This document shows, piece after piece, positions 1-5,464 of a stretch of DNA of 6,618 bases. The notes beneath the pieces are model-generated. The model saw only the letters and a list, made by a program, of their open reading frames with translations, did no database searches and was not told the origin of the DNA. Within the stretch, counting starts at the first letter, position 1; each line of letters starts with the position of its first letter. A program made the position numbers and the translations under genes. The stretch comes from an uncultured Collinsella sp. (GTDB lineage: Bacteria; Actinomycetota; Coriobacteriia; Coriobacteriales; Coriobacteriaceae), in NCBI GenBank assembly GCA_900555355.1, contig USKV01000086.1, positions 1-6,618 of the forward strand, in the 5' to 3' direction.

Positions 1-100
1 CCAAGCCGGCCATAAGAGTGCGAAGGGCATCCGCGCGATCGGCGCAGATGCCCTGTGAAATCAGTTCGTCATCGAGACGCACACGTTTCATGAATGCCAT
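1..100 (-). CDS. tlyA: TlyA-family 23S/16S rRNA 2'-O-methyltransferase, N-terminal fragment (runs off left edge)
   Basis: Only about the first 33 codons are present; the gene continues beyond position 1. The reading frame gives MAFMKRVRLDDELISQGI followed by CADRADALRTLMAGL. This matches the N-terminal S4-like RNA-binding domain of TlyA proteins (pattern K.R.D.EL...G.....A...I.AG). TlyA proteins methylate cytidine 2'-OH groups in rRNA and are often annotated as hemolysin-like. The start is uncertain: in-frame ATGs lie at 100..98 and 91..89, and neither has a strong Shine-Dalgarno sequence. The second gives the more typical MKRVRLD start. The gene lies 26 nt downstream of the xseB stop on the same strand, which fits the common xseB/tlyA neighbourhood of Gram-positive bacteria. 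The catalytic methyltransferase domain lies outside the window, so the call rests on the S4 segment and context. Confidence 0.72.
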   Translation of the reverse strand, partial: MAFMKRVRLDDELISQGICADRADALRTLMAGL

Positions 101-126
101 CAACCATTCGTATCCGGAGATGCGGC

Positions 127-366
127 CTAGCTATCCTGGGATTCGTTTGCCGCATCCTCATCGTATTCCTGTTCGAGCTTATCGGCCTCACGCGGCGTCA
201 GCTCAAACTTGTCGACCATATCGACCGCTCGGGAGCCCAGCTCAATCGCCTCGTCAAACAAATCGAGCGAACGCTCCAAGGACGTATCCTTGGAGCGAAC
301 GGTAGCGATGATCTGGTCCAGACGGTCCGAGATCTCGTCGAAGTTGCGGACGGAACCCTCTGGCAT
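127..366 (-). CDS. xseB: Exodeoxyribonuclease VII small subunit
   Basis: This 79-residue protein has the XseB pattern: an N-terminal FDEISDRLDQIIATV helix, then the core around SLERSLDLFDEAIELG (residues 29-44), then a second helix. The length is typical of the family (about 70-85 residues). XseB binds the large subunit XseA to form the cytoplasmic nuclease that degrades single-stranded DNA to oligonucleotides. The C-terminus is short, acidic and probably disordered (EQEYDEDAANESQDS). The ATG at 366 lies 2 nt after the nusB stop and is preceded by GAGGAG at 377-372, so translation is probably coupled to nusB. The usual partner gene xseA is not adjacent: nusB precedes xseB directly and tlyA follows it. 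Confidence 0.9.
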   Translation of the reverse strand: MPEGSVRNFDEISDRLDQIIATVRSKDTSLERSLDLFDEAIELGSRAVDMVDKFELTPREADKLEQEYDEDAANESQDS

Positions 367-368
367 GG

Positions 369-941
369 CTACTCCTCGACGGCCTCAGCAGCGTCCGCAT
401 CCTCGGAAAGTACACCGGCGGCAGCCTGAGCGGCAGCGACCTTGTCGGCAGCCTCGGCAGCCTGTGCCTCCTCGCGAGCGCGATCTTCGGCCAGCAGCTC
501 TTGGTACAGGTCCTCGCCCGGCAGCTCCTCGCTGCGAGCGATCTTGCCCAGCACGCCGTTGACAAACGATGCGGACTGGTCGGTACCATAAGCTTTGGCG
601 ATTTCGACCGCCTCGTTGATCACGATGGCGTCCGAGACCTCTTCGTCGGTAAGGAAGCGCATCTCGTAGACGGCGATACGCAGCAGGTTGCGGTCGGCGC
701 CGGGCATGCGCATAAGATCCCAGTTCTTGGCAACGGAGCGCAGAGCGCAGTCGATGCGGTCGATATGCTCGTAGGCACCGCGGCACAGCTCCAGCGCATA
801 GGGGTCGAGGGGACCCTTCGAGATCAGGAAATCGCCCTCTAGGACGCGCTCGAGCGGGCTGTCCGTGGCCTCGGCCTGGAACAGGAGCTGCAGCGCCTGA
901 CTGCGGGCAAGCGTACGCCCGCGATAAACCTTAAGGCTCAA
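369..941 (-). CDS. nusB: Transcription antitermination factor NusB with acidic C-terminal extension
   Basis: The 190-residue protein carries the whole NusB helical domain. Recognisable parts are RSQALQLLFQAE (residues 13-24), NWDLMRMPGADRNLLRIAVYEM (73-94) and AIVINEAVEIAKAYG (105-119), followed by SFVNGVLGKIARS (125-137). NusB binds NusE (ribosomal protein S10) and boxA RNA to form the antitermination complex on rRNA operons. The start is TTG at 941..939. It is supported by AAGGAG at 953-948 with 6 nt spacing, and the 3 nt after the asp23 stop leave no room for an upstream start. After residue 137, where NusB proteins normally end, about 53 further residues rich in Ala and Glu follow (for example EEAQAAEAADKVAAAQAAAG). 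This tail is probably helical or disordered and has no function I can recognise. Confidence 0.93.
   Translation of the reverse strand: MSLKVYRGRTLARSQALQLLFQAEATDSPLERVLEGDFLISKGPLDPYALELCRGAYEHIDRIDCALRSVAKNWDLMRMPGADRNLLRIAVYEMRFLTDEEVSDAIVINEAVEIAKAYGTDQSASFVNGVLGKIARSEELPGEDLYQELLAEDRAREEAQAAEAADKVAAAQAAAGVLSEDADAAEAVEE
372..377 (-). promoter_or_regulatory. Shine-Dalgarno of xseB embedded in the end of nusB
   Basis: GAGGAG forms the last two Glu codons of nusB, immediately before its TAG stop, and lies 5 nt upstream of the xseB ATG. Ribosomes ending nusB would sit directly on the xseB start, which suggests coupled translation. Confidence 0.75.
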
Positions 942-944
942 AGG

Positions 945-1307
945 TTACTCCTTGGGGAAAACGAGGCCGTCGATGCAAACGTCAACACGCTCAACCTCAA
1001 CGCCAACCTGGGCATCGATGGCAGCGACCACGGCAGCGCGAACGGCCTCGGCGAGTTTCTTGAACGGATAGCCAAAGAACACCACGACACGCACGGTGAG
1101 TGCGAGCTTGTCGCCAACGACCTCGGCCTCGACAGCCGGCTCGGAAGCCGGGGCCTTGGACGAGAGCATCATGGAGACAAGGTTGGTGGCAAGGTCCTTG
1201 ACGCCAACGGAGGCGATGCCCTCGACATCCGACACGGCGCGCGAGACGATGGCGGTCAGAACATCGGGCGAAATGCCGATGCCGTCAATCTTGATTTCCT
1301 GGGGCAT
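945..1307 (-). CDS. Asp23/Gls24 family protein, YqhY-like
   Basis: The 120-residue protein has the Asp23/Gls24 (DUF322) layout. It begins with ISPDVLTAIVSRAVSDVEGIASV (residues 12-34), the characteristic start where a helix leads into V.GV. It continues with a strand-rich segment LALTVRVVVFFGYPFKKLAEAVR (68-90) and ends in VEVERVDVCIDGLVF (103-117). There is no signal peptide or membrane segment, so it is cytoplasmic. The gene sits directly before nusB, as B. subtilis yqhY does, where the protein has been linked to control of acetyl-CoA carboxylase. That role is carried over by position only. Asp23 proteins elsewhere are envelope-stress proteins. The ATG at 1307 has a strong AGGAGG 4 nt upstream. 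Confidence 0.87.
   Translation of the reverse strand: MPQEIKIDGIGISPDVLTAIVSRAVSDVEGIASVGVKDLATNLVSMMLSSKAPASEPAVEAEVVGDKLALTVRVVVFFGYPFKKLAEAVRAAVVAAIDAQVGVEVERVDVCIDGLVFPKE
948..953 (-). promoter_or_regulatory. Shine-Dalgarno that fixes the TTG start of nusB
   Basis: AAGGAG encodes the final Lys-Glu of the Asp23 protein just before its TAA stop. It sits 6 nt upstream of the TTG at 941, and this spacing is the main evidence for a TTG start. Confidence 0.75.
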
Positions 1308-1311
1308 GAGT

Positions 1312-1317
1312 CCTCCT
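1312..1317 (-). promoter_or_regulatory. Shine-Dalgarno of the asp23-like gene
   Basis: AGGAGG lies in the 24-nt gap between the efp stop and the Asp23 ATG, 4 nt before the start. It is the strongest ribosome binding site in the window. Confidence 0.75.
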
Positions 1318-1331
1318 AGAAGAGTTGGTTG

Positions 1332-1895
1332 CTAGACGCGGGAGACGAACTTGCCGTCGCGGGTGTCAACCTTGATGACCTCGCCCTCGTTGAGGTACAT
1401 GGGGACCTGGATGACAGCGCCGGTGTCGATCGTGGCCGGCTTGGTGGAACCCTGGACGGTATCGCCCTTAAAGCCCGGGTCGGTCTGGACGATGGTGGTC
1501 TCGATGAACATCGGCGGGGTCACGCCCATGAGCTCATCGTCGGCGAAGAGCAGCTGGCAGATGTCGTTCTCGCGCAGCCACTTGGAGTTCTCGCCCACCA
1601 TGTCCTCGGGAACGGGAACCTGCTCATAGGTCTCATTGTCCATGAAGATGTAGTCGGCGCCATCGTTGTAGAGGTACTGGAACTCACGGGTGGTGAGCAT
1701 GACGCTCTCGAACTTGGTGCCGGCGTTGCAGGTGTTCTCGACGACGCGGCCGCTCTTGATGTCGCGGGTCTTGTAGCGAACAAACGCGCCGCCCTTGCCC
1801 GGCTTGACATGCTGGAACTCGACGATGGTGTAGACCTTGTCCTTAATGCGGAGACCGAGGCCGTTCTTGAAGTCGGCGGTAGAAATGGTAGGCAT
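1332..1895 (-). CDS. efp: Translation elongation factor P
   Basis: EF-P binds between the ribosomal P and E sites and relieves stalling at proline runs. The 187-residue product has the usual length and three-barrel layout: an N-terminal KOW-like domain (about residues 1-65), then two OB-type domains ending at VDTRDGKFVSRV. The tip loop reads HVKPGKGGAF (29-38), with Lys34 where many EF-Ps are post-translationally modified. The signature IDTGAVIQVPMYLNEGEVIKVDTR near the C-terminus agrees with the family. I start at the ATG at 1895, not at the in-frame codon at 1928, because MPTISTADFKNGL is the normal EF-P N-terminus and GAAAGG lies 5 nt upstream (1906-1901). It is the first gene of its unit, with asp23, nusB, xseB and tlyA following on the same strand. 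Confidence 0.97.
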   Translation of the reverse strand: MPTISTADFKNGLGLRIKDKVYTIVEFQHVKPGKGGAFVRYKTRDIKSGRVVENTCNAGTKFESVMLTTREFQYLYNDGADYIFMDNETYEQVPVPEDMVGENSKWLRENDICQLLFADDELMGVTPPMFIETTIVQTDPGFKGDTVQGSTKPATIDTGAVIQVPMYLNEGEVIKVDTRDGKFVSRV

Positions 1896-1952
1896 AGCGA
1901 CCTTTCTTGTTATGGGCAGAACGCACAAGCGTCCAAATTACATACGACAGAA

Positions 1953-1958
1953 ATTATA
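1953..1958 (-). promoter_or_regulatory. Candidate -10 box for the efp-asp23-nusB-xseB-tlyA unit
   Basis: A perfect TATAAT reads on the minus strand, 57 nt upstream of the efp ATG and just downstream of the aminopeptidase terminator. The expected transcript start near 1946 gives a leader of about 50 nt. No good -35 hexamer is visible at 16-18 nt spacing (the best region reads GCCGCA), so the promoter may rely on the -10 box or on an activator. Confidence 0.6.
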
Positions 1959-1989
1959 CACTTGCAGACGGCGCCTGCGGCGAGCGCAT

Positions 1990-2032
1990 AAAAAGAGAAC
2001 GCGGGGCGTCCGAATCGATTCGGACGCCCCGC
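1990..2032 (-). terminator. Rho-independent terminator after the aminopeptidase gene
   Basis: Positions 2001-2032 form a perfect 32-bp palindrome, giving a 14-bp GC-rich stem with a TCGA loop. On the minus strand it is followed at once by GTTCTCTTTTT (2000-1990). It begins 22 nt after the aminopeptidase stop. The plus strand has no T-run after the hairpin, so it works for leftward transcription only. It separates the aminopeptidase gene from the efp promoter. Confidence 0.85.
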
Positions 2033-2054
2033 CCCAAAAATCTATCGAAATGGG

Positions 2055-3185
2055 CTAGCAATCGATGACGTGCAGGTCGTGCGGGGTCTTGGTGAAAGGC
2101 TCGTAGCCGTTCTCGGTGACCACGCCGTAATCCTCCAGGCGCACGCCGCCCACGCCGGGCAGGTAAACGCCGGGCTCCATGGTGACAACCGAGCCGATCG
2201 CGATGGTGTTCTTGCTGCGGTTGAAGTTGGGCAGCTCGTGGATGTCGATACCGACGCCGTGGCCCAGGCCATGATTGTAGTAATCGCCATAGCCGGCATC
2301 GCCGATGATCTTCTTGGAAAGCTTGAAGATGTCGTTACCCTCAACGCCCGGATGGATGGCGGCGACGCACTCCTCGTGCGTGCGGCGCACGAGCGCGTAC
2401 AGGTCGAGCTGCTCCTGCGTGGGCTCGCCCATCACGACGGTGCGCGTCATGTCGGAACGATAATCGCAGTAGCCCGCGCCGTAATCCATGAGAACGAAAT
2501 CGCCCTTCTCGATCACGCGATCGCTCGGCACGGCATGCGGGTTGGCGGTGTTGGGACCGCTCGCCACGATGGAGCCGAAGGCAAGGCTGTCGGCGCCGTT
2601 GGCGAACATAAAGTTCTCGAGCTCGTTGCGAACCTGCTTCTCGGTCATGCCGGGCTTAATAAAGCCGAGCATATGCTGGAAGGCGGCATCGGTGATCGAC
2701 TGCGCATGGCGCATAAGCTCAATCTCCTCGGCATCCTTGATGGCGCGCATCTTGCGGATGTCGTCGTGCATCAGCGGTAGGATGCAGGCGACGGAACGGT
2801 CCTCCAGGCCGCGCTGAATACCCTGGTAGAAGTTGATCTGCATGTCGTCCTCGACAGCGCAGACGCGGCACTTGTTGGCTGCGATCTTGCCGACGACCCA
2901 ACCGGGGATGGTGCCCTCGTCCATGTCGTAGACCCAGGGGCTGCCGGCGGGCGTGTTCTCCTCAAAGCTGTTGAGGTAGCGCGAGTCGGTATGGAACAGG
3001 CACTGGTCGGCCGTAATAAACGCCGCGTGCGGGAATTCAAAGGTGTAATCGAAAACGCCCTTCACGCCCGTAAGCCAACGAAGGTTGGCCTCGTCGCGCA
3101 CCACGATGGCGTCGTAGCCACGCTCGGCCATAAGGGCACGGACACGCTCGATACGACCGGCAGGACCGGCAGCAAACTCAGACAT
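2055..3185 (-). CDS. M24 family Xaa-Pro aminopeptidase (aminopeptidase P / PepQ-like)
   Basis: This cytoplasmic metallopeptidase probably removes N-terminal residues next to proline or splits Xaa-Pro dipeptides. The 376-residue protein has the creatinase-like N-terminal domain (about residues 10-140) and the pita-bread catalytic domain (about 150-370). All five metal ligands are visible: Asp234 in MDYGAG, Asp245 in DMTRT, His309 in GLGHGVGIDIHE, Glu337 in MEPGVY and Glu351 in RLEDYG. His217 and His316 match other conserved histidines of the fold. The ATG at 3185 has AAAGGA 6 nt upstream (3197-3192). A peptidase of this family next to efp is a common arrangement in Gram-positive bacteria. Here a terminator separates the two, so they are probably transcribed independently. 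I cannot separate PepP from PepQ specificity by eye, so I leave the symbol empty. Confidence 0.93.
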   Translation of the reverse strand: MSEFAAGPAGRIERVRALMAERGYDAIVVRDEANLRWLTGVKGVFDYTFEFPHAAFITADQCLFHTDSRYLNSFEENTPAGSPWVYDMDEGTIPGWVVGKIAANKCRVCAVEDDMQINFYQGIQRGLEDRSVACILPLMHDDIRKMRAIKDAEEIELMRHAQSITDAAFQHMLGFIKPGMTEKQVRNELENFMFANGADSLAFGSIVASGPNTANPHAVPSDRVIEKGDFVLMDYGAGYCDYRSDMTRTVVMGEPTQEQLDLYALVRRTHEECVAAIHPGVEGNDIFKLSKKIIGDAGYGDYYNHGLGHGVGIDIHELPNFNRSKNTIAIGSVVTMEPGVYLPGVGGVRLEDYGVVTENGYEPFTKTPHDLHVIDC

Positions 3186-3217
3186 GCAGATTCCTTTCTT
3201 GTTGTCTCTATAAAGAC

Positions 3218-3280
3218 GGGACGGGTCTCAACCGAACGACGGAATCGCATGCGATCCGCAACCGATTGGAAACCCGCCCC
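3218..3280 (-). repeat. Long imperfect inverted repeat in the aminopeptidase leader
   Basis: On the minus strand, 3280-3269 (GGGGCGGGTTTC) can pair fully, counting G-U pairs, with 3229-3218 (GAGACCCGTCCC). The centre holds a 12-bp perfect palindrome, ATCGCATGCGAT (3244-3255), extended by a CGG/CCG pairing across a single bulged T. The result is a roughly 63-nt two-part hairpin. It lies between the AroB-like stop and the aminopeptidase start. It could be a leader structure or a weak terminator of the upstream unit; only a short CTTTA follows it, so I favour the leader. Confidence 0.6.
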
Positions 3281-3282
3281 TC

Positions 3283-3311
3283 AACATGATACGAAAGACG
3301 ATGGATGTCAA
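3283..3311 (-). promoter_or_regulatory. Candidate promoter of the aminopeptidase gene
   Basis: A perfect -35 TTGACA reads at 3311-3306 on the minus strand, just after the AroB-like stop. The -10 is less clear: CATGTT (3288-3283) has the right 17-nt spacing but a poor match, and TATCAT (3291-3286) matches well but at only 14 nt. Either would start transcription near 3276-3280, at the first bases of the hairpin. Confidence 0.45.
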
Positions 3312-3317
3312 TAAAAC

Positions 3318-4427
3318 TTAGAGAAGTTCTTTGCGAGAAGCCAAGTAGGCGTGAGCATGGCGCTCAAGAACCTCGTCCTCAACGCACGTTAGACGAATAG
3401 CGCCGAGTGCCGCGGGCAGCGGCAACATACTGCGGTTCGAGCGGGCGAACTGCTGCCTGCGGAACTCCTCGATATATGCGGCAGGCTCCAGATCGAAGGC
3501 AAGTTCCTCGATGCCAAAGTCCTCCAGGCAGTCATCGACCTCAAAGACGTAATCGATATCAAAGTCGCAGGCATCATGTGCTAGGCGCGCCTCAAAGCGC
3601 ATGCCCTCGGATAACAGCTGATAGGCAGGGACCTGCGAGGCGGCATCGCCCAAGCAGGCGCGCAGGGTACGCTCCCCCGTCTTGCCAAAATCGAGCGCAT
3701 GGCGAGCGCTCGGGTTCGTGGCCATCAGTACGTCCTTGCGGGCAGTCTGAGACCACTGAACGGCATTGACGAGCGCGACCTCCTCGCCCGCGAGAATCTC
3801 GGGGACGGTCTCAGTAAACTGATTCCAGCGGGACTTACTGCTCGAAAGCATGGTGCCAACAAGCACCACAAAGCCGAGCTTGAGGTCCTCGGGGTCCGCC
3901 TCACGAACAAGGTCGAGGTCACACACGACCAAGCCCGGTTCGGGACGGAACGCGATAGCGGGAAGCGCATTGGCCGACGAGGCGACGAGCGGCTTCATGG
4001 TCGTCGCGACCGTGAGCATGGCGTCGAACGTCGTCGGCAGCAAGGCGCACTCGGTGCGACCACACCACTGATTGGCACACCAGCAAACGACCGAGCAGGT
4101 CGCCGTGTCGCCAACAGCGACAACGAGATCGTCGCAGGTAATGCCGTTAGCCGGCAGGGCGCCAAAGACGGTATCGGCATCGGCCAGCGTAGCGCCGGCA
4201 GGCGAAACCTCAAGGGCGAGCAGCGACACGGCAAAACCAGCGTCGACCAGCGCATGCTCGACGACCTCACCAAAACGCTCGGATGTGGCGTCGTTCCAAA
4301 CCACCATCGCGCGCTTAGGCTTGCCCACGGCCGAGGCAAACATACGCGACAGTTCATCGAACGCGCCCAATCCGACGCGGACATCGACGCTGCGGTTTTG
4401 GAAATTGATCAGTTGACGGCGAATCAT
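3318..4427 (-). CDS. AroB-like (3-dehydroquinate synthase family) protein, probably catalytically inactive
   Basis: The 369-residue length and overall pattern match 3-dehydroquinate synthase, the NAD- and metal-dependent enzyme of the shikimate pathway. Visible landmarks are DLVVAVG (100-106), LLPTT (129-133), VVCDLDLV (167-174), LDFGKT (245-250) and GMRFEARLA (275-283). The catalytic motifs are gone. GGGVxGD reads GDTATCS (107-113), the GGKT...GKN segment is lost, and the metal-ligand Glu of AEVIK is Val188. The His of the GHT motif is Lys249, and no His replaces the HGEAV one. Residues 111-127 contain five cysteines. The reading frame is intact, so this is a divergent paralogue or pseudoenzyme and not a broken gene. 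The start is the ATG in an ATGA overlap with the upstream kinase, so the two are probably translated together. Function is unknown. Confidence 0.75.
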   Translation of the reverse strand: MIRRQLINFQNRSVDVRVGLGAFDELSRMFASAVGKPKRAMVVWNDATSERFGEVVEHALVDAGFAVSLLALEVSPAGATLADADTVFGALPANGITCDDLVVAVGDTATCSVVCWCANQWCGRTECALLPTTFDAMLTVATTMKPLVASSANALPAIAFRPEPGLVVCDLDLVREADPEDLKLGFVVLVGTMLSSSKSRWNQFTETVPEILAGEEVALVNAVQWSQTARKDVLMATNPSARHALDFGKTGERTLRACLGDAASQVPAYQLLSEGMRFEARLAHDACDFDIDYVFEVDDCLEDFGIEELAFDLEPAAYIEEFRRQQFARSNRSMLPLPAALGAIRLTCVEDEVLERHAHAYLASRKELL

Positions 4428-4957
4428 AGCAGCCCACGCTCCAAAAGCATCTCGGCACAAAGGTAGGAAACGTCCTCGAAGGACTTGTTGCGAATATCAA
4501 GGGTAAGGTCGGCGGCCTGGCGATACAGCGGACGGCGATGCTCAAACAGGCGCGCGGCATGCTCGGGAGAGCGAAAATCGGGGCGCGTGTCGGACCGACG
4601 AATCTGGCGAATCGAATCCTCGAAGTCACCCTCGAGGTACACGCACGTACCCATTTCGTGCATCAGCTCAATATTCACCGGCGTCTCGACAATGTCGCCC
4701 CCGCACGAAACCAACAGGCTGCGCTCACTTTGGAGCGAACGGAGCGCCGAGGTCTCGAGCTCGCGAAAACGATCCTCGCCCTCGGTCTTAAATATCTCGG
4801 TCACCGACTTGCCGCATCGACGCACAACCAAACGATCGGTATCGATGAATCTACGCTTGAACATAGTGCCCACATTGCGCGCAAGCGTCGACTTGCCCGC
4901 GCCCAAAAAGCCGATAAAGAAGATATGGTCGCAGCCGTGTTTGATGTGCTGAGACAT
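4424..4957 (-). CDS. aroK: Shikimate kinase family protein (divergent substrate motif)
   Basis: Shikimate kinase phosphorylates shikimate at the 3-hydroxyl using ATP. The 177-residue protein has a clear P-loop, GFLGAGKST (16-24), the DTD pair Asp39/Asp41, and FRELE with Arg65 (the shikimate-binding arginine position). It also has a LID-like RPDF (125-128) and HRRPLYRQAADLTL (140-153) near the C-terminus. The canonical GGG substrate loop reads CGGD (85-88), so the third glycine is Asp88. The ATG at 4957 lies 8 nt after the yqeG stop; the nearest Shine-Dalgarno candidate is a modest AGG. The stop overlaps the AroB-like start as ATGA. The fold call is firm. Activity on shikimate is less sure, given Asp88 and the degenerate partner. 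Confidence 0.82.
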   Translation of the reverse strand: MSQHIKHGCDHIFFIGFLGAGKSTLARNVGTMFKRRFIDTDRLVVRRCGKSVTEIFKTEGEDRFRELETSALRSLQSERSLLVSCGGDIVETPVNIELMHEMGTCVYLEGDFEDSIRQIRRSDTRPDFRSPEHAARLFEHRRPLYRQAADLTLDIRNKSFEDVSYLCAEMLLERGLL

Positions 4958-4965
4958 GGCGAAAC

Positions 4966-5463
4966 CTATTCCTCGCAGGGAAGGTCGCGAAGGGCCCGGC
5001 GCTCAAAGATACGGAAGATCTGCGTGTACCACAGGTCCTGGGTTGCCTGCGGCTTGACCAGAATAGTGTCAACGCCGGCAAAGTTTCCGCTCCACACGTC
5101 CGTGTACAGCTGATCGCCGATCAGCACGGCCTCGTCGGCCGTGGCGCCCAGACGCTTAAGGCCCGCTTTGAGGGCAAAGGGCGCCGGCTTCATGGCGTGA
5201 CTGATGGCCTCGAGCCCCAACTCACGAGCCGATGCCATGACCTGGTCGCGATGCCAGTTGTTGGACACCATGCACAGCTTAAAGCCCTTGGCATGGGCGG
5301 CCTCGAGCCAAGCGGAAACTGCAGCGGGTACCTGCTCGGTATCACGTGGCACCAGGGTGTTGTCGCGGTCGAGCAGAATGGCGCGCTTGCCGTCGGCCCA
5401 GAGGGTATCGAGGTCGATGCGATCGACCGAGGCAACGTAACGTTTGGGGCTAAAAATCCTCAT
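4966..5463 (-). CDS. YqeG-family HAD phosphatase
   Basis: This 165-residue cytoplasmic HAD-IIIA phosphatase has all four HAD motifs. Motif I is LLDRDNTL, with Asp32 as nucleophile and Asp34 as acid/base. Motif II is CMVSNN (64-69), motif III is the Lys92-Pro93 pair, and motif IV is IGDQLYTD (115-122). The C-terminal segment DLWYTQIFRIFERR is typical of YqeG proteins, whose members include relatives of phosphatidylglycerolphosphate phosphatases; the substrate here is not evident. I start at the ATG at 5463 (MRIFSPKRY). The open frame continues upstream to 5688, but that extension is Arg/Ser/Pro-rich and lies inside mltG. GGAA lies a few nt upstream, and the gap to the mltG stop is one base. 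Confidence 0.9.
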   Translation of the reverse strand: MRIFSPKRYVASVDRIDLDTLWADGKRAILLDRDNTLVPRDTEQVPAAVSAWLEAAHAKGFKLCMVSNNWHRDQVMASARELGLEAISHAMKPAPFALKAGLKRLGATADEAVLIGDQLYTDVWSGNFAGVDTILVKPQATQDLWYTQIFRIFERRALRDLPCEE

Positions 5464-5464
5464 G

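Noticed and set aside
1896..1928. An upstream start for efp adding 11 residues
   Set aside because: The ATG at 1895 gives the conserved EF-P N-terminus with a well-spaced Shine-Dalgarno. The longer form has no family support.
1329..1991. A 220-codon plus-strand frame opposite efp
   Set aside because: It covers a clear efp gene and even extends through its promoter. It shows no domain and no ribosome binding site of its own.
2070..2780. A 236-codon plus-strand frame opposite the aminopeptidase gene
   Set aside because: It is antisense to a gene with all five metal ligands intact. Its Ala/Val/His/Gly-rich translation is typical of the reverse complement of GC-biased codons.
3218..3280. The aminopeptidase leader hairpin as an intrinsic terminator for the mltG-to-AroB-like unit
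   Set aside because: It is followed by GTCTTTATAG, not a run of T, and the candidate promoter lies before it. It remains possible but is less likely than a leader element.
3699..4466. A 255-codon plus-strand frame opposite the AroB-like gene
   Set aside because: It has no recognisable domain, and the minus-strand frame is better supported: AroB-family landmarks, ATGA coupling with the kinase and operon context. The degenerate AroB motifs made me consider this frame, but it does not look like a protein.
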